A stretch of DNA of 12,623 bases from DASTBU01 sp035711845 (GCA_035711845.1 DASTBU010000042.1:1-12623); one strand, 5' to 3'; positions 1 to 7,129 are shown, counted from the stretch's first letter. Numbers and translations are program-made. The notes: generated by a model not told the origin, from the letters alone.

Positions 1-103
1 TCGGGCGACGAGTCGGGCGGGTGGACCATGACTTCACCTGCAAACGGGGGGCGGCCGTGTGAAGGAAGCGATGATACACCCGCGGTTCGACGGGTGACTC
101 GAC

Positions 104-131
104 TTGCTAACCCTTTCACGAAGTTGATATT
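104..131 (+). promoter_or_regulatory. Possible sigma-70-like promoter upstream of the aspartic protease gene
   Basis: A locally AT-richer patch in GC-rich DNA holds TTGCTA (104-109) and GATATT (126-131) with a 16-nt spacer. Each matches the -35 or -10 consensus at four of six positions. A transcript would begin near 138 and give a leader of about 88 nt that contains the hairpin at 199-229. The match is weak and promoters in this phylum are poorly defined. I see no gene in 1-225. Confidence 0.25.
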
Positions 132-198
132 ACGGCGTCGCATGCAGACCATCCACTCGTCATCGCCAGAGCATTGAGGTAGCCGGACGCTTACCCCA

Positions 199-229
199 CC
201 GTGACGCCACCACGGAGGTGGCGTCATGG
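199..229 (+). promoter_or_regulatory. RNA hairpin enclosing the ribosome binding site and start codon
   Basis: Bases 199-211 pair with 217-229: 13 consecutive pairs, one of them G-U, around a five-base loop ACGGA (212-216). The ATG at 226-228 lies wholly in the stem. The Shine-Dalgarno GGAGG (214-218) is split between loop and stem. This fold would be expected to restrict translation of the aspartic protease. There is no T-run after it, so it does not look like an intrinsic terminator. The pairing is read directly from the sequence; a regulatory role is inferred. Confidence 0.5.
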
Positions 230-1113
230 CGCGGTCGGCTCGTCGCGGCAGGTTGCTCCACTCCACGTGCCTGGGAGTCGGGCTGATGTTCGCGGCGCCC
301 GCCGAGCCGATTTGGGCCGGTCGGCATGCCACGACACAGGCACTCGCACCGCCCCTCGTCGTCCCATTCCATACAACGCGCGGCAACCTCGTCACCGTAC
401 ACGGCGCGATTGGCCACATCGATGACCTGCAGTTTCTGGTGGACACCGGCACCTCCCGGACGGTGATCGATGCTCGCCTCGCCCGGGAACTGCGCCTCCA
501 CGGAGAACCCGATTTCCTGTCGACGTTCGGGCAGACCCTTTCCGCCCAGCGCGTCGCCGTTCCCGAGATTCGGGTCGGACCTATCCGCGCGAGGCACCGT
601 TCGGTGCTCGCCGCGGATCTCTCGGAGGCTGCCGGCCGGGTCGGGTTCCGGCTCGACGCGATCGTCGGCGTGGACGTGCTGACGGGCCACTGCATGGTCG
701 TGGACTATCGAGCGCGACTGGTTGGTTTCAGCTGCGGGACCGAATGGCGCGCCACGGCACCCTGTAATCCGGACGCGCTCCTGCCGGTCGTGCTGGCAAG
801 AATCGATGGCCGGACACATCGGCTGCTCGTCGACACGGGCGCCGAGGTGCTGGCGCTCTTCGAGCGCGCGGCTGCGCCTCACGCCGATCCGCAGCGGTCG
901 GAGGAACTCGGCGCTGATAGCCTCGCGGGCAAATTGCGACTGCGGCGATTCCTCGCCGACGAGGTGCGGATTGGGCCGCGACGCCTGCGACGTCAGCACG
1001 TGTTCGTCCTGCCGGGCGGCGATGACGACCCCCGGTTCGATGGCATCCTCGCCGTCTCAGCCCTGGCGCCACGGGTCCAGATCGACTTGGACCGCATGGC
1101 GATCAGGTGGTGA
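226..1113 (+). CDS. Secreted retropepsin-like aspartic protease with two DTG lobes
   Basis: This 295-residue protein carries two copies of the aspartic protease active-site motif: FLVDTGTS (Asp73) and LLVDTGAE (Asp203). Each is followed by the hydrophobic segment that normally closes a retropepsin fold, DAIVGVDVL near 144-152 and FDGILAVSAL near 271-280. Retropepsins are usually single-lobe and dimerise; two lobes in one chain would make a pepsin-like single-chain enzyme. Residues 8-31 look like a signal peptide (basic RRGR, hydrophobic run, IWA near 29-31), which suggests a periplasmic or exported location. The start at 226 has GGAGGTG five bases upstream; ATG 286 also has an SD-like GGGAG but would remove the signal peptide. 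The second lobe has Ala where the usual ILG glycine sits, so it may be less active. The substrate is unknown. Belonging to the bacterial Asp_protease_2 type of proteins is likely; proteolytic activity is inferred from the motifs. Confidence 0.8.
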   Translation: MARSARRGRLLHSTCLGVGLMFAAPAEPIWAGRHATTQALAPPLVVPFHTTRGNLVTVHGAIGHIDDLQFLVDTGTSRTVIDARLARELRLHGEPDFLSTFGQTLSAQRVAVPEIRVGPIRARHRSVLAADLSEAAGRVGFRLDAIVGVDVLTGHCMVVDYRARLVGFSCGTEWRATAPCNPDALLPVVLARIDGRTHRLLVDTGAEVLALFERAAAPHADPQRSEELGADSLAGKLRLRRFLADEVRIGPRRLRRQHVFVLPGGDDDPRFDGILAVSALAPRVQIDLDRMAIRW

Positions 1114-1186
1114 AGCGGAGCGTCGGGGATCCGCGTTCGGCCTCACACCTGTCCCGCGACGTCAGCGGCCCTTCAGGGAGACGCAG

Positions 1187-1215
1187 TTGAACGCGAGGGA
1201 CGTGAGAGCTGTAGT
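1187..1215 (+). promoter_or_regulatory. Possible sigma-70-like promoter of the sulfite oxidase gene
   Basis: TTGAAC (1187-1192) and TGTAGT (1210-1215) are separated by 17 nt, and each matches consensus at four of six positions. Transcription would start near 1222 and give a leader of about 75 nt. Its end holds a small hairpin, CCGCG (1271-1275) with CGCGG (1283-1287), that touches the SD GGAGG (1286-1290). Having its own promoter fits the 183-nt gap from the preceding gene. Confidence 0.35.
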
Positions 1216-1296
1216 AGGCTGTGGGCGGTCTTCCTCGTCCTGACATCCATACAGCGTTCGAGTCGCCGTCCCGCGGCGCCGACGCGGAGGAAGCTC

Positions 1297-2445
1297 ATGC
1301 GTGAAGGATTGGTGCCGCGCCGCAGATTTCTTCAACTGCTCGCCGCAGGCAGTGTCGTCGCGGCGCGATTCCCGTCAGCCGAAGCCCGTCAGGCCATCAT
1401 CAAGCAGGCGCCACCAGAGCTGTTCGTGACGAGCGGCAGCAATCTGGAAATGCGGTGGGAAGCGCTGTACAACCGCGGCTACATCGTTCCCAACGAGGTG
1501 TTCTTCGTCCGCAACAACAGTCCTGTGGTTCCGCGGCTCGACCCGGCGACCTGGCGGCTTCAGCTCGGTGGCTCCGGGCTGTCGCGACCGCGGTCGTTCA
1601 CCTACGACGAGATCCTCGGGATGCCCTCCGTTTCCGTCATCCGCGCCATCGAGTGCGCCGGCAACGGCCGGAGCTTTTTTCAGGCCACCCATGGCAAGAA
1701 GATTCCGGGTACCCCATGGAGGCTCGGCGGCATTGGTGTTGCGGAATGGACCGGCGTGCCGTTCCGGGAGGTGCTGGACCGCGCGGGTGTCACGCCCAGG
1801 GCCCGCGAGGTCATGCCCGAAGGCGCGGACACGCTCCACATCAAGCGCTCGATCCCGATCGAAAAAGCGATGGCTGACGACACGCTCCTCGTCTACGCCA
1901 TGAACGGCCATCCGCTTCCGCCCGACCACGGCTTCCCGGTGCGCATGCTGGTCCCTGGGTGGGTCGGCGTTGCCCACGTGAAGTGGGTCAGCCGCTGCGA
2001 GGTGTCCGAGCAGCCGCTCTACTCCGACTACAACACGAAGCGCTACGTGCTGATCGGTCCGGATTACGAGGCCAGGCCCCCGGCGATGGGACCGGTGCTG
2101 ACAACGCAGAAAGTGAAAAGCGCTTTCGAGTTGCCGTGGAATGGCGAGGTGCGATCCGGTCAACAGCTGCTGCGCGGACGTTCCTGGTCCGGCGAGGGAA
2201 CAATCACGCGCGTCGACGTCAGCCTGGATGGCGGACAGGCCTGGCGGCAGGCCCGCCTTCGAGAACCGAACATCGAGCTGGCCTGGGCACGTTGGGATCT
2301 GGACTGGGACGCTCGTCCGGGAACCCACTCGTTGCAGGCCCGGGCCACGGACAGCAACGGCAATACGCAGCCGGATCGCGTTCCTCTGAATGAGGAAGGC
2401 TATTCCTACTGGGCCGTTGTCTCCCATCCTGTCACGGTCAAGTAG
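1297..2445 (+). CDS. Tat-exported sulfite oxidase family molybdoenzyme (SorA/SoxC-like catalytic subunit)
   Basis: The 382-residue product starts with a twin-arginine signal, PRRRFLQLLAAG (residues 7-18), with a likely cleavage site after SAEA (27-30). The molybdopterin domain follows, with IECAGNGRSFF at 118-128; Cys120 is the expected molybdenum ligand. WTGVPFREVL (151-160) and GFPVRMLVPGWVGVAHVKW (212-230) are typical of this fold. The C-terminal dimerisation domain is recognisable at GRSWSGEGTITRVDVSLDGG (294-313). The known role of the family is oxidation of sulfite to sulfate in the periplasm. There is no cytochrome b5 domain, and no cytochrome c partner gene lies nearby, so the electron acceptor is unknown. 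The start has GGAGG at 1286-1290, six bases upstream. Family assignment is secure; the substrate is an inference, because some members act on other sulfur or sulfoxide compounds. Confidence 0.9.
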   Translation: MREGLVPRRRFLQLLAAGSVVAARFPSAEARQAIIKQAPPELFVTSGSNLEMRWEALYNRGYIVPNEVFFVRNNSPVVPRLDPATWRLQLGGSGLSRPRSFTYDEILGMPSVSVIRAIECAGNGRSFFQATHGKKIPGTPWRLGGIGVAEWTGVPFREVLDRAGVTPRAREVMPEGADTLHIKRSIPIEKAMADDTLLVYAMNGHPLPPDHGFPVRMLVPGWVGVAHVKWVSRCEVSEQPLYSDYNTKRYVLIGPDYEARPPAMGPVLTTQKVKSAFELPWNGEVRSGQQLLRGRSWSGEGTITRVDVSLDGGQAWRQARLREPNIELAWARWDLDWDARPGTHSLQARATDSNGNTQPDRVPLNEEGYSYWAVVSHPVTVK

Positions 2446-2488
2446 ACGGGCGCGCTACCACCAGGTGCCCGACGAATGGCATCGCCTT

Positions 2489-2522
2489 GAGGCGCCCCAC
2501 CGAGCGCGACGGGGCTCGCCTC
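2489..2522. terminator. Hairpin between convergent genes, possible bidirectional terminator
   Basis: GAGGCGCCCC (2489-2498) can pair with GGGG (2511-2514) and CGCCTC (2517-2522) across a two-base bulge, giving ten pairs around a 12-base loop. It sits in the 129-nt gap where the sulfite oxidase and DinB genes converge, which is where a terminator is expected. No T-run follows on either strand, so it is not a classical intrinsic terminator. Confidence 0.25.
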
Positions 2523-2574
2523 ATCGCACCTAACGCCGAGGAAGGGGGACGACGCGGCCACGGCCGGTCGACCT

Positions 2575-3156
2575 TCAGGGGACGACCGCCCGCTCCGCCG
2601 CCTGGCGCACGCGCCACGCCTGCCAGAGGTGACGCCGCTCGTGTGCCGCGATGACGTGCAGCCCGGTGGCCAGGCTGAATCGGACGCCGCGGATGAAGGG
2701 ATTGGGAAAGCGGAGCCCGACGAGATCCACGTCAGCGTACTTCCGCAGGAACGCGCGCACTTCATCCTGCGAGGCCAGGAACTGGTCCGTTGCGTCGCCT
2801 AGCGCCGGCGACACGCGCGGCCGGATATTCCGAGGCGCCCTCATCCTCGAGGTGCGCTTCACAGGCGGCTCGAGCATGCGTACGAACAGCCCGCCGATGA
2901 GCCCCGGTTGTGCGGGCCGACGGGGTCGCCGCCCCTCTGCCAGCGCACGATCGCCGGAAGGCTGCATCGCGCGCAGGTACACGCGGTTCGCCGTGGCCAG
3001 GTGATCGAGGCACTCCGCGACGCTCCACGAGCCGGGTTCGGCGCGCCACGTCCCCTGTTGCTCGGTCAGGCCGCTGACGAGCGCGCGGGCATCGCGCTCA
3101 GCCGCGTCCAGGGCTTCTTCGAGCGCCGAAATCTCAGGAGCAACATCCGGATGCAT
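2575..3156 (-). CDS. DinB-superfamily protein (DinB_2-like putative metal-dependent enzyme)
   Basis: The product has 193 residues, typical of the family's four-helix bundle. It shows the N-terminal signature GSWSVAECLDHLATAN (42-57), with His52, and the C-terminal AAHERRHLWQAW (170-181), with His172 and His176. In this superfamily three histidines of this kind form a metal site. Some relatives are thiol transferases or hydrolases; most are uncharacterised. The name comes from the damage-inducible DinB of Bacillus and is unrelated to DNA polymerase IV. I chose ATG 3156 over the in-frame ATG at 3231 because GGAG lies just upstream of it and the longer version would run through the TTGACA promoter element. 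It lies 65 nt downstream of the AlkD-like gene on the same strand but probably has its own promoter. The exact activity cannot be read from sequence. Confidence 0.85.
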   Translation of the reverse strand: MHPDVAPEISALEEALDAAERDARALVSGLTEQQGTWRAEPGSWSVAECLDHLATANRVYLRAMQPSGDRALAEGRRPRRPAQPGLIGGLFVRMLEPPVKRTSRMRAPRNIRPRVSPALGDATDQFLASQDEVRAFLRKYADVDLVGLRFPNPFIRGVRFSLATGLHVIAAHERRHLWQAWRVRQAAERAVVP

Positions 3157-3157
3157 G

Positions 3158-3213
3158 ACACTCCATACCCTAAAGCACGGAAATGAGTTGTCAATACCCT
3201 GGAGTGTATGGAG
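3158..3213. repeat. Cluster of inverted and direct repeats around the DinB promoter, operator-like
   Basis: ACACTCCA (3158-3165) is repeated in inverted form as TGGAGTGT (3200-3207), and CTCCATA (3161-3167) as TATGGAG (3207-3213). ATACCCT occurs as a direct repeat at 3165-3171 and 3194-3200, 29 nt apart. The stretch 3194-3209 is itself an imperfect palindrome, ATAC-C-CT-GG-AG-T-GTAT. One copy overlaps the proposed -10 and the other abuts the -35, the arrangement expected for a repressor binding two sites. No regulator gene lies nearby to assign to it. Confidence 0.45.
3167..3194 (-). promoter_or_regulatory. Candidate promoter of the DinB-family gene
   Basis: On the minus strand a perfect -35 TTGACA (3194-3189) is followed after 16 nt by TAGGGT (3172-3167), which keeps the most conserved -10 positions T1, A2 and T6. 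Transcription would start around 3160, only a few bases before the ATG at 3156, so the message would be nearly leaderless and the GGAG would barely be included. The -10 match is weak (three of six); the -35 match and position support it. Confidence 0.4.
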
Positions 3214-3221
3214 ACCATGAC

Positions 3222-4001
3222 CTAGACCCATGACCGCTCCGGCTGTCGGGCTCGAGCTCTCGCGTCACGACCGTGGCGCGTGCTGGTGAGCAGGGCGCGT
3301 CGCTTCGGCGCAGGGAACCGCTCGATCGCATACCGGAGTGTCGTTCGCGGTACGGCGTCGCCTTCCGCGCGCAAGTACCGCTCGAGCCTGGCTGGGTCCT
3401 GCTTGCCTGCCTCGCGCAGCATCCAGCCGGACGCTTTCTGAATGAGGTCTCCCCTGTCCGGCTGAAGCGTCTGCGCGACGTCATAGGCGACATCGAGGGC
3501 GCGCCCCTGACGAATCGAGGGGATGAGCGACACCGCCGAGGCTCGGCGCACCCATGAGTTCCGGTGCGTCGCCCAGCGTGGCATGAGCGGAACCAGCTCC
3601 GGGTAATCCACGAGAAGCGGTCCGATCAGCGTGCCGCAGATCGCATCGGTCGTCGCCCAGTTCGCCGCGTGGTTGCCCGAGAGCCAGCGTTTCCACGCCG
3701 GGAGCAGTCGCGGCCTGAAGGCTTGCCGGTACCGCGCGACGACTTCGATGCCTATTGCCTTCGTCTCGAGATACGGATCGCGCACCAGCGCCTCCGCAAA
3801 CCGCACCGCATCCTCCACCGTCCACCGCTCACGGTTCGAAACGTAGATGGCGCGCGCGAGCGCGCGCACGGCGTTCGTGCCCACGTTGTAGAACCGGAGC
3901 CCATGATCGCCGCGAAAGTACCGGGCGGCGTCGAACGCGCCGGACGGACGGGCCAGCCGACGGAGTTCTCCCGAGACGCTGGCGCGGGTGGGATTCCGCA
4001 T
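3222..4001 (-). CDS. AlkD-like DNA alkylation repair protein (HEAT-repeat DNA glycosylase)
   Basis: The 259-residue helical protein matches the AlkD/DNA alkylation repair family over most of its length. The catalytic-site pattern W-x3-D appears in NHAANWATTDAICG (110-123) as Trp115 and Asp119, the spacing of AlkD Trp109 and Asp113. A further aromatic and arginine pair occurs at NSWVRRAS (148-155), and the family-typical IQKASGWMLREAGKQDP spans 187-203, with PRTTLRYAIERF at 218-229. The known role is excision of bulky or cationic alkylated bases such as N3- and N7-alkylpurines without base flipping. I set the start at ATG 4001, which follows the TGA of the upstream gene by two bases (TGAGCATG), so translational coupling is likely. 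An upstream in-frame ATG at 4184 would add 61 unrelated residues lying entirely over the neighbouring gene. Confidence in the family is high. Confidence 0.87.
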   Translation of the reverse strand: MRNPTRASVSGELRRLARPSGAFDAARYFRGDHGLRFYNVGTNAVRALARAIYVSNRERWTVEDAVRFAEALVRDPYLETKAIGIEVVARYRQAFRPRLLPAWKRWLSGNHAANWATTDAICGTLIGPLLVDYPELVPLMPRWATHRNSWVRRASAVSLIPSIRQGRALDVAYDVAQTLQPDRGDLIQKASGWMLREAGKQDPARLERYLRAEGDAVPRTTLRYAIERFPAPKRRALLTSTRHGRDARARARQPERSWV

Positions 4002-4003
4002 GC

Positions 4004-4393
4004 TCAGGTCCGCGTCCGTTTCGTTCGCTGCGCGCGCCGGCGCCCGGCACTCGTGCCGGACTTCCGGGAGGCTCGGCCAGGAGCCTGCCGCGCCACGTCC
4101 TGCCAGGCCAGCGTGATGGCCCCGCGTACGGCGGCCCTGTCGGCACCGTCCAGCAGGATGCTGGTCCATCCCTGCCGCCCCCATGCCCCGCTCGCGGGGG
4201 TGAACGTCTTCGGATGGATCCGCAGAAGCTCCCGCTGTTCGTCGGGCGGCAGCTTCACGGTGCCGGACTTCTCCGTCGCGTGGAGTGACGCGAAGATCCT
4301 GCCGTTCGCCCGGAAGTCTGGATGTCCCATGTGCGCGCGTTCTGACGCGCCGTCCATGCTGAGTGCGATCTCGCGGAAATCGTCGGCAGTCAT
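4004..4393 (-). CDS. MmcQ/YjbR family protein
   Basis: This 129-residue protein begins with the family's usual opening, MTADDFREIALSMDGA (1-16). It continues with HMGHPDFRANGRIFASL (21-37), the basic/hydrophobic stretch SGTVKLPPDEQREL (43-56), and WGRQGWTSILLDG (71-83). These fit the small CyaY-like fold of YjbR/MmcQ proteins, often labelled DNA-binding although the function is not established. Residues 107-129 form a strongly basic tail (RRRAQRTKRT near 118-127), which would suit nucleic acid binding. The longer open frame back to 4672 adds low-complexity arginine-rich sequence overlapping the kinase gene and is not credible. It lies 32 nt after the kinase and 2 nt before the AlkD-like gene, so the three are probably co-transcribed. 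Confidence 0.85.
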   Translation of the reverse strand: MTADDFREIALSMDGASERAHMGHPDFRANGRIFASLHATEKSGTVKLPPDEQRELLRIHPKTFTPASGAWGRQGWTSILLDGADRAAVRGAITLAWQDVARQAPGRASRKSGTSAGRRRAQRTKRTRT

Positions 4394-4425
4394 GTTCGGT
4401 CTCGGGTGTCCGGAAGCTCGAACCA

Positions 4426-7083
4426 CTATTGCAGCCCGCGGAGCAGGACGACGTCGGCGTCGCCGAGACCGAGAGCGGCGAAGATCGACTTGCCGTCGGT
4501 GGACCAGGACACGCGGCGCGCGATGTAGCTCGGCCGCTGACCGAAGTCTGTGAGCTGCCGCAACGGCCCGCCCGTCGTCGGCAGCGCCCAGATGTTGGTA
4601 GAGAAACCGTCGGTCAGCGGGAGCGCCAGCCAGGTACCGTCCGGCGACACGACGGGATGCACGAGTTGCCACAGCGGAATGCGCTGGGCGGGAATCCGGG
4701 CGAGCACACGAGACGGAGCAGTTTCGGGGGATGCCGCGCGGATCTCGTAATCAGCGCCTCCGCTCACCGCCGGCCGCTCGATCACGTAGTAGAGAGTGGA
4801 TCCGTCCGGCGAGAGCGCGGAGCGGTTGCCTTTGTCGTCCCGGACCATGACGGGATCGCCGCCCTCGGGTTGGATCTTCTTCAGCGCGCCAATCGCTGCC
4901 GTGCTCTGGACGTTTTCGTTGTAGTACAGCCAACGGCTGTCGGGCGACCACGCGGCCCATCCTCCGTTGGGTATCACCTGCCTCAGGTTGCCTCCGTCGG
5001 GGTTGACGAGCAGATTCCCGCCAATGCCGTCACGAGTCGAATAGAACGCGATGTACCGGCCATCCGGCGACCACACCGGAACACCCACGCCAATCGTCGG
5101 ATCCTGCTCGAACGTGATCTGCCTGGTCGCTCCGCTCTCGGCATCGACGACCCATAGGTTCCCATGCCCGCCGCTGTCGGACAGGTAGACGATTTCACGA
5201 TCGCTCGCGCCGACCGACGGTGTCTGCACCTGCCCGGTCTGGCGTGTGATCTGCACGCCGCGGCTGACGTTCTCGAGCGGGGTGCCGCCGACGGGGAACC
5301 TCCAGATGTTCAGCTCCCGCTGGATGCGGCTCGCGACGAGCGCGCCCCGTGCATCGAGGTCCGGTTCGACGTACGAGGCTTCGCCGAACGTGAGCTGTCG
5401 AAGGCCTGCACCGTCGAGTGTCGTGGACCAGAGATTGAACGTCGGCAGATACAGCACGGTGCTTCCGCGCGCCGAGCTGTAGACGATGCCAGCACCGTCG
5501 GCTCTCCACGCGAAGCCGGACAACAGGTTGGCCTCGCGCGTGATCTGGCGCATCTCTCCGCCGCCTGCCGGCACCGCAAAGATGTCGTGCGTGAAGACGT
5601 ACCCGCGCTGAAACGCGACCAGCTTGTCGTCGGGCGACCAGCGCGGTGACAGGTAGTACTGGCCGAGCGGCAGGTTGGCGATCGCGCGCGCCTCCGAGCC
5701 GTCGCGCGCGGCGACCACCAGCTCGATCTGGTCCTGTGCGAACCTGAAGAAGGCCACCCGCGTCCCGTCGTGGCTGATGTCTCCGCCGCCGATGGCGCTC
5801 GCGATGCGCCGCGGGGAGCCGCCGAGCGACGGCACTTCCCAAAGCGTGCCCTGCGAGGCCGCCACGGGGGGCGAATAGTACAGGAGTGCGGCGCCGCCGG
5901 GCGCCCATCGTGGGGCTTCGTGATCGGCGTCGTCGCGCGTGAGTTGAAGCGCCGTGCCGCCCGCGACGAGCCTCACCCAGACCTGCCTCTTGTCGCCGAC
6001 ATAGGCCGTGAACGCGACAGACTTCCCGTCCGGCGAGATGGCGGGCGCCTGCTCGAGTCCGCTGAACTCCGTCAGGCGGTGGACGCTTACCGGCGAGACG
6101 GACGGCGGCGGCGTTCCGGTGCGTCCGAAGGTGTAGCCGGTGGCAAGTGCCACTAACGCGACGAGGAACGCCGGAATCCACTTGTGCCGCCGGGGTGAGA
6201 CGGGCACCGCGGGACGCATCGGGCCTGAGCCGGCGTCCGAGAGGCTTTCGAGGTTGAAGGCGATATCGCGCGCGGACTGAAAACGTGCGGACGCGTCCTT
6301 CTCGAGGCAGTGGTTCAGGACGCGAGCGATGTTGGATGGAATCCGGACGCTCTGCAGCAAAAGGTCCTTCGGCTCCTCCTTCAGGATCGCGCTCATCGTC
6401 TCCACCGGGGACTCACCCTGGAACGCCCGTTCGCCCGTCAGCATCTCGTACAGGATGGCGCCGAAGGAGAAGATGTCCGACCGATGATCGATCGCCTGGC
6501 CGCGCACCTGTTCCGGGGACATGTAGCCGACGGTGCCGAGGATCGTCCCTGGTTCGGTGCCGACGGTTCGTGTTTCCGCCGGGTGCGGCTCCCCGTGCTC
6601 CGGCTGAATCAGCTTGGCCAGGCCGAAGTCGAGGATCTTCACGTGTCCGTCCCTGGTGACGAAGACGTTTTCCGGCTTGAGATCGCGGTGGACGATGTTC
6701 TTGTCGTGCGCCGCGGCCAGGCCGCGTGCCATCTGAATCGCGTAGTCGAGCGCCTTGCGCATCGGCAGAGCCGGACCCGCCAGGCGCTCGCGGAGTGTCT
6801 GCCCTTCGAGCAGTTCCGACACCACGTAGGGCGCGCCATCCTGCTGACCGACATCGTGGATGGTGAGGATTCCGGGGTGGTTGAGCGCGGACGCAGCCCG
6901 CGCTTCCTGCTCGAAGCGTCGAAGACGATCTGGATCGCGCGAGTACAAGGCGGGAAGAACCTTGATCGCGACCTCGCGACCGAGCCGCGGATCGCGCGCC
7001 TTGTGCACCTCCCCCATGCCGCCGGCGCCGAGAGCGGCGATGACTTCGTATGGCCCGATGCGACTGCCGGGAACGGGTGGCAT
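4426..7083 (-). CDS. Membrane-anchored serine/threonine protein kinase with C-terminal PD40 beta-propeller sensor
   Basis: The product has 885 residues. A complete Hanks-type kinase domain occupies about 11-280: glycine loop GAGGMGEV (19-26), ATP-anchoring Lys41, catalytic loop HRDLKPEN (132-139, Asp134), DFG (152-154) and SPE (189-191). One membrane segment follows at about 302-319 (WIPAFLVALVALATGYTF). Residues 340-885 contain about twelve PD40/TolB-like strands such as ISPDGKSVAFTA, WSPDGRYIAFYS, WSPDSRWLYYNE and SWSTDGKSIFAAL, enough for two six-bladed propellers outside the membrane. This architecture is common in Acidobacteriota and implies an external signal relayed to cytoplasmic phosphorylation; ligand and targets are unknown. 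ATG 7083 starts directly before the kinase domain and downstream of a TATAAT box. The in-frame start at 7269 would run into the divergent gene. No strong SD is visible. It heads a probable operon with the YjbR- and AlkD-like genes. Confidence 0.92.
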   Translation of the reverse strand: MPPVPGSRIGPYEVIAALGAGGMGEVHKARDPRLGREVAIKVLPALYSRDPDRLRRFEQEARAASALNHPGILTIHDVGQQDGAPYVVSELLEGQTLRERLAGPALPMRKALDYAIQMARGLAAAHDKNIVHRDLKPENVFVTRDGHVKILDFGLAKLIQPEHGEPHPAETRTVGTEPGTILGTVGYMSPEQVRGQAIDHRSDIFSFGAILYEMLTGERAFQGESPVETMSAILKEEPKDLLLQSVRIPSNIARVLNHCLEKDASARFQSARDIAFNLESLSDAGSGPMRPAVPVSPRRHKWIPAFLVALVALATGYTFGRTGTPPPSVSPVSVHRLTEFSGLEQAPAISPDGKSVAFTAYVGDKRQVWVRLVAGGTALQLTRDDADHEAPRWAPGGAALLYYSPPVAASQGTLWEVPSLGGSPRRIASAIGGGDISHDGTRVAFFRFAQDQIELVVAARDGSEARAIANLPLGQYYLSPRWSPDDKLVAFQRGYVFTHDIFAVPAGGGEMRQITREANLLSGFAWRADGAGIVYSSARGSTVLYLPTFNLWSTTLDGAGLRQLTFGEASYVEPDLDARGALVASRIQRELNIWRFPVGGTPLENVSRGVQITRQTGQVQTPSVGASDREIVYLSDSGGHGNLWVVDAESGATRQITFEQDPTIGVGVPVWSPDGRYIAFYSTRDGIGGNLLVNPDGGNLRQVIPNGGWAAWSPDSRWLYYNENVQSTAAIGALKKIQPEGGDPVMVRDDKGNRSALSPDGSTLYYVIERPAVSGGADYEIRAASPETAPSRVLARIPAQRIPLWQLVHPVVSPDGTWLALPLTDGFSTNIWALPTTGGPLRQLTDFGQRPSYIARRVSWSTDGKSIFAALGLGDADVVLLRGLQ

Positions 7084-7107
7084 GTAAGGGGTGTGGGCGC
7101 TGGTTCG

Positions 7108-7129
7108 TCCGATCGGTCCGGTGATTATA
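7108..7129 (-). promoter_or_regulatory. Consensus -10 element of the kinase operon with adjacent palindrome
   Basis: A perfect TATAAT lies on the minus strand at 7129-7124, about 40 nt before the kinase ATG. No good -35 is found at 16-18 nt spacing; the nearest, AGGATC, matches poorly, so an activator may be needed. The palindrome CCGATCGG (7109-7116) falls near the expected transcription start and could be an operator. The divergent gene starts at 7160, so both genes share this 76-nt region. Confidence 0.4.

Noticed and set aside
1..177. Open plus-strand frame running in from the window edge to TGA at 175-177
   Set aside because: The translated end is low in recognisable pattern, rich in Arg, Ser and Pro, and looks like chance coding in GC-rich DNA. 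It could be the end of a gene outside the window, but nothing supports it.
199..229. Hairpin read as a rho-independent terminator of an upstream gene
   Set aside because: No T-run follows, and it overlaps a well-placed SD and start codon.
3158..3213. Terminal inverted repeats of a small mobile element
   Set aside because: The repeats are only 8 bp, lie 34 nt apart and enclose a promoter element but no coding sequence or target duplication.
4002..4184. Longer N-terminus for the AlkD-like protein
   Set aside because: It lies wholly over the YjbR-like gene in another frame and shows no similarity; the start at 4001 fits the TGAGCATG junction.
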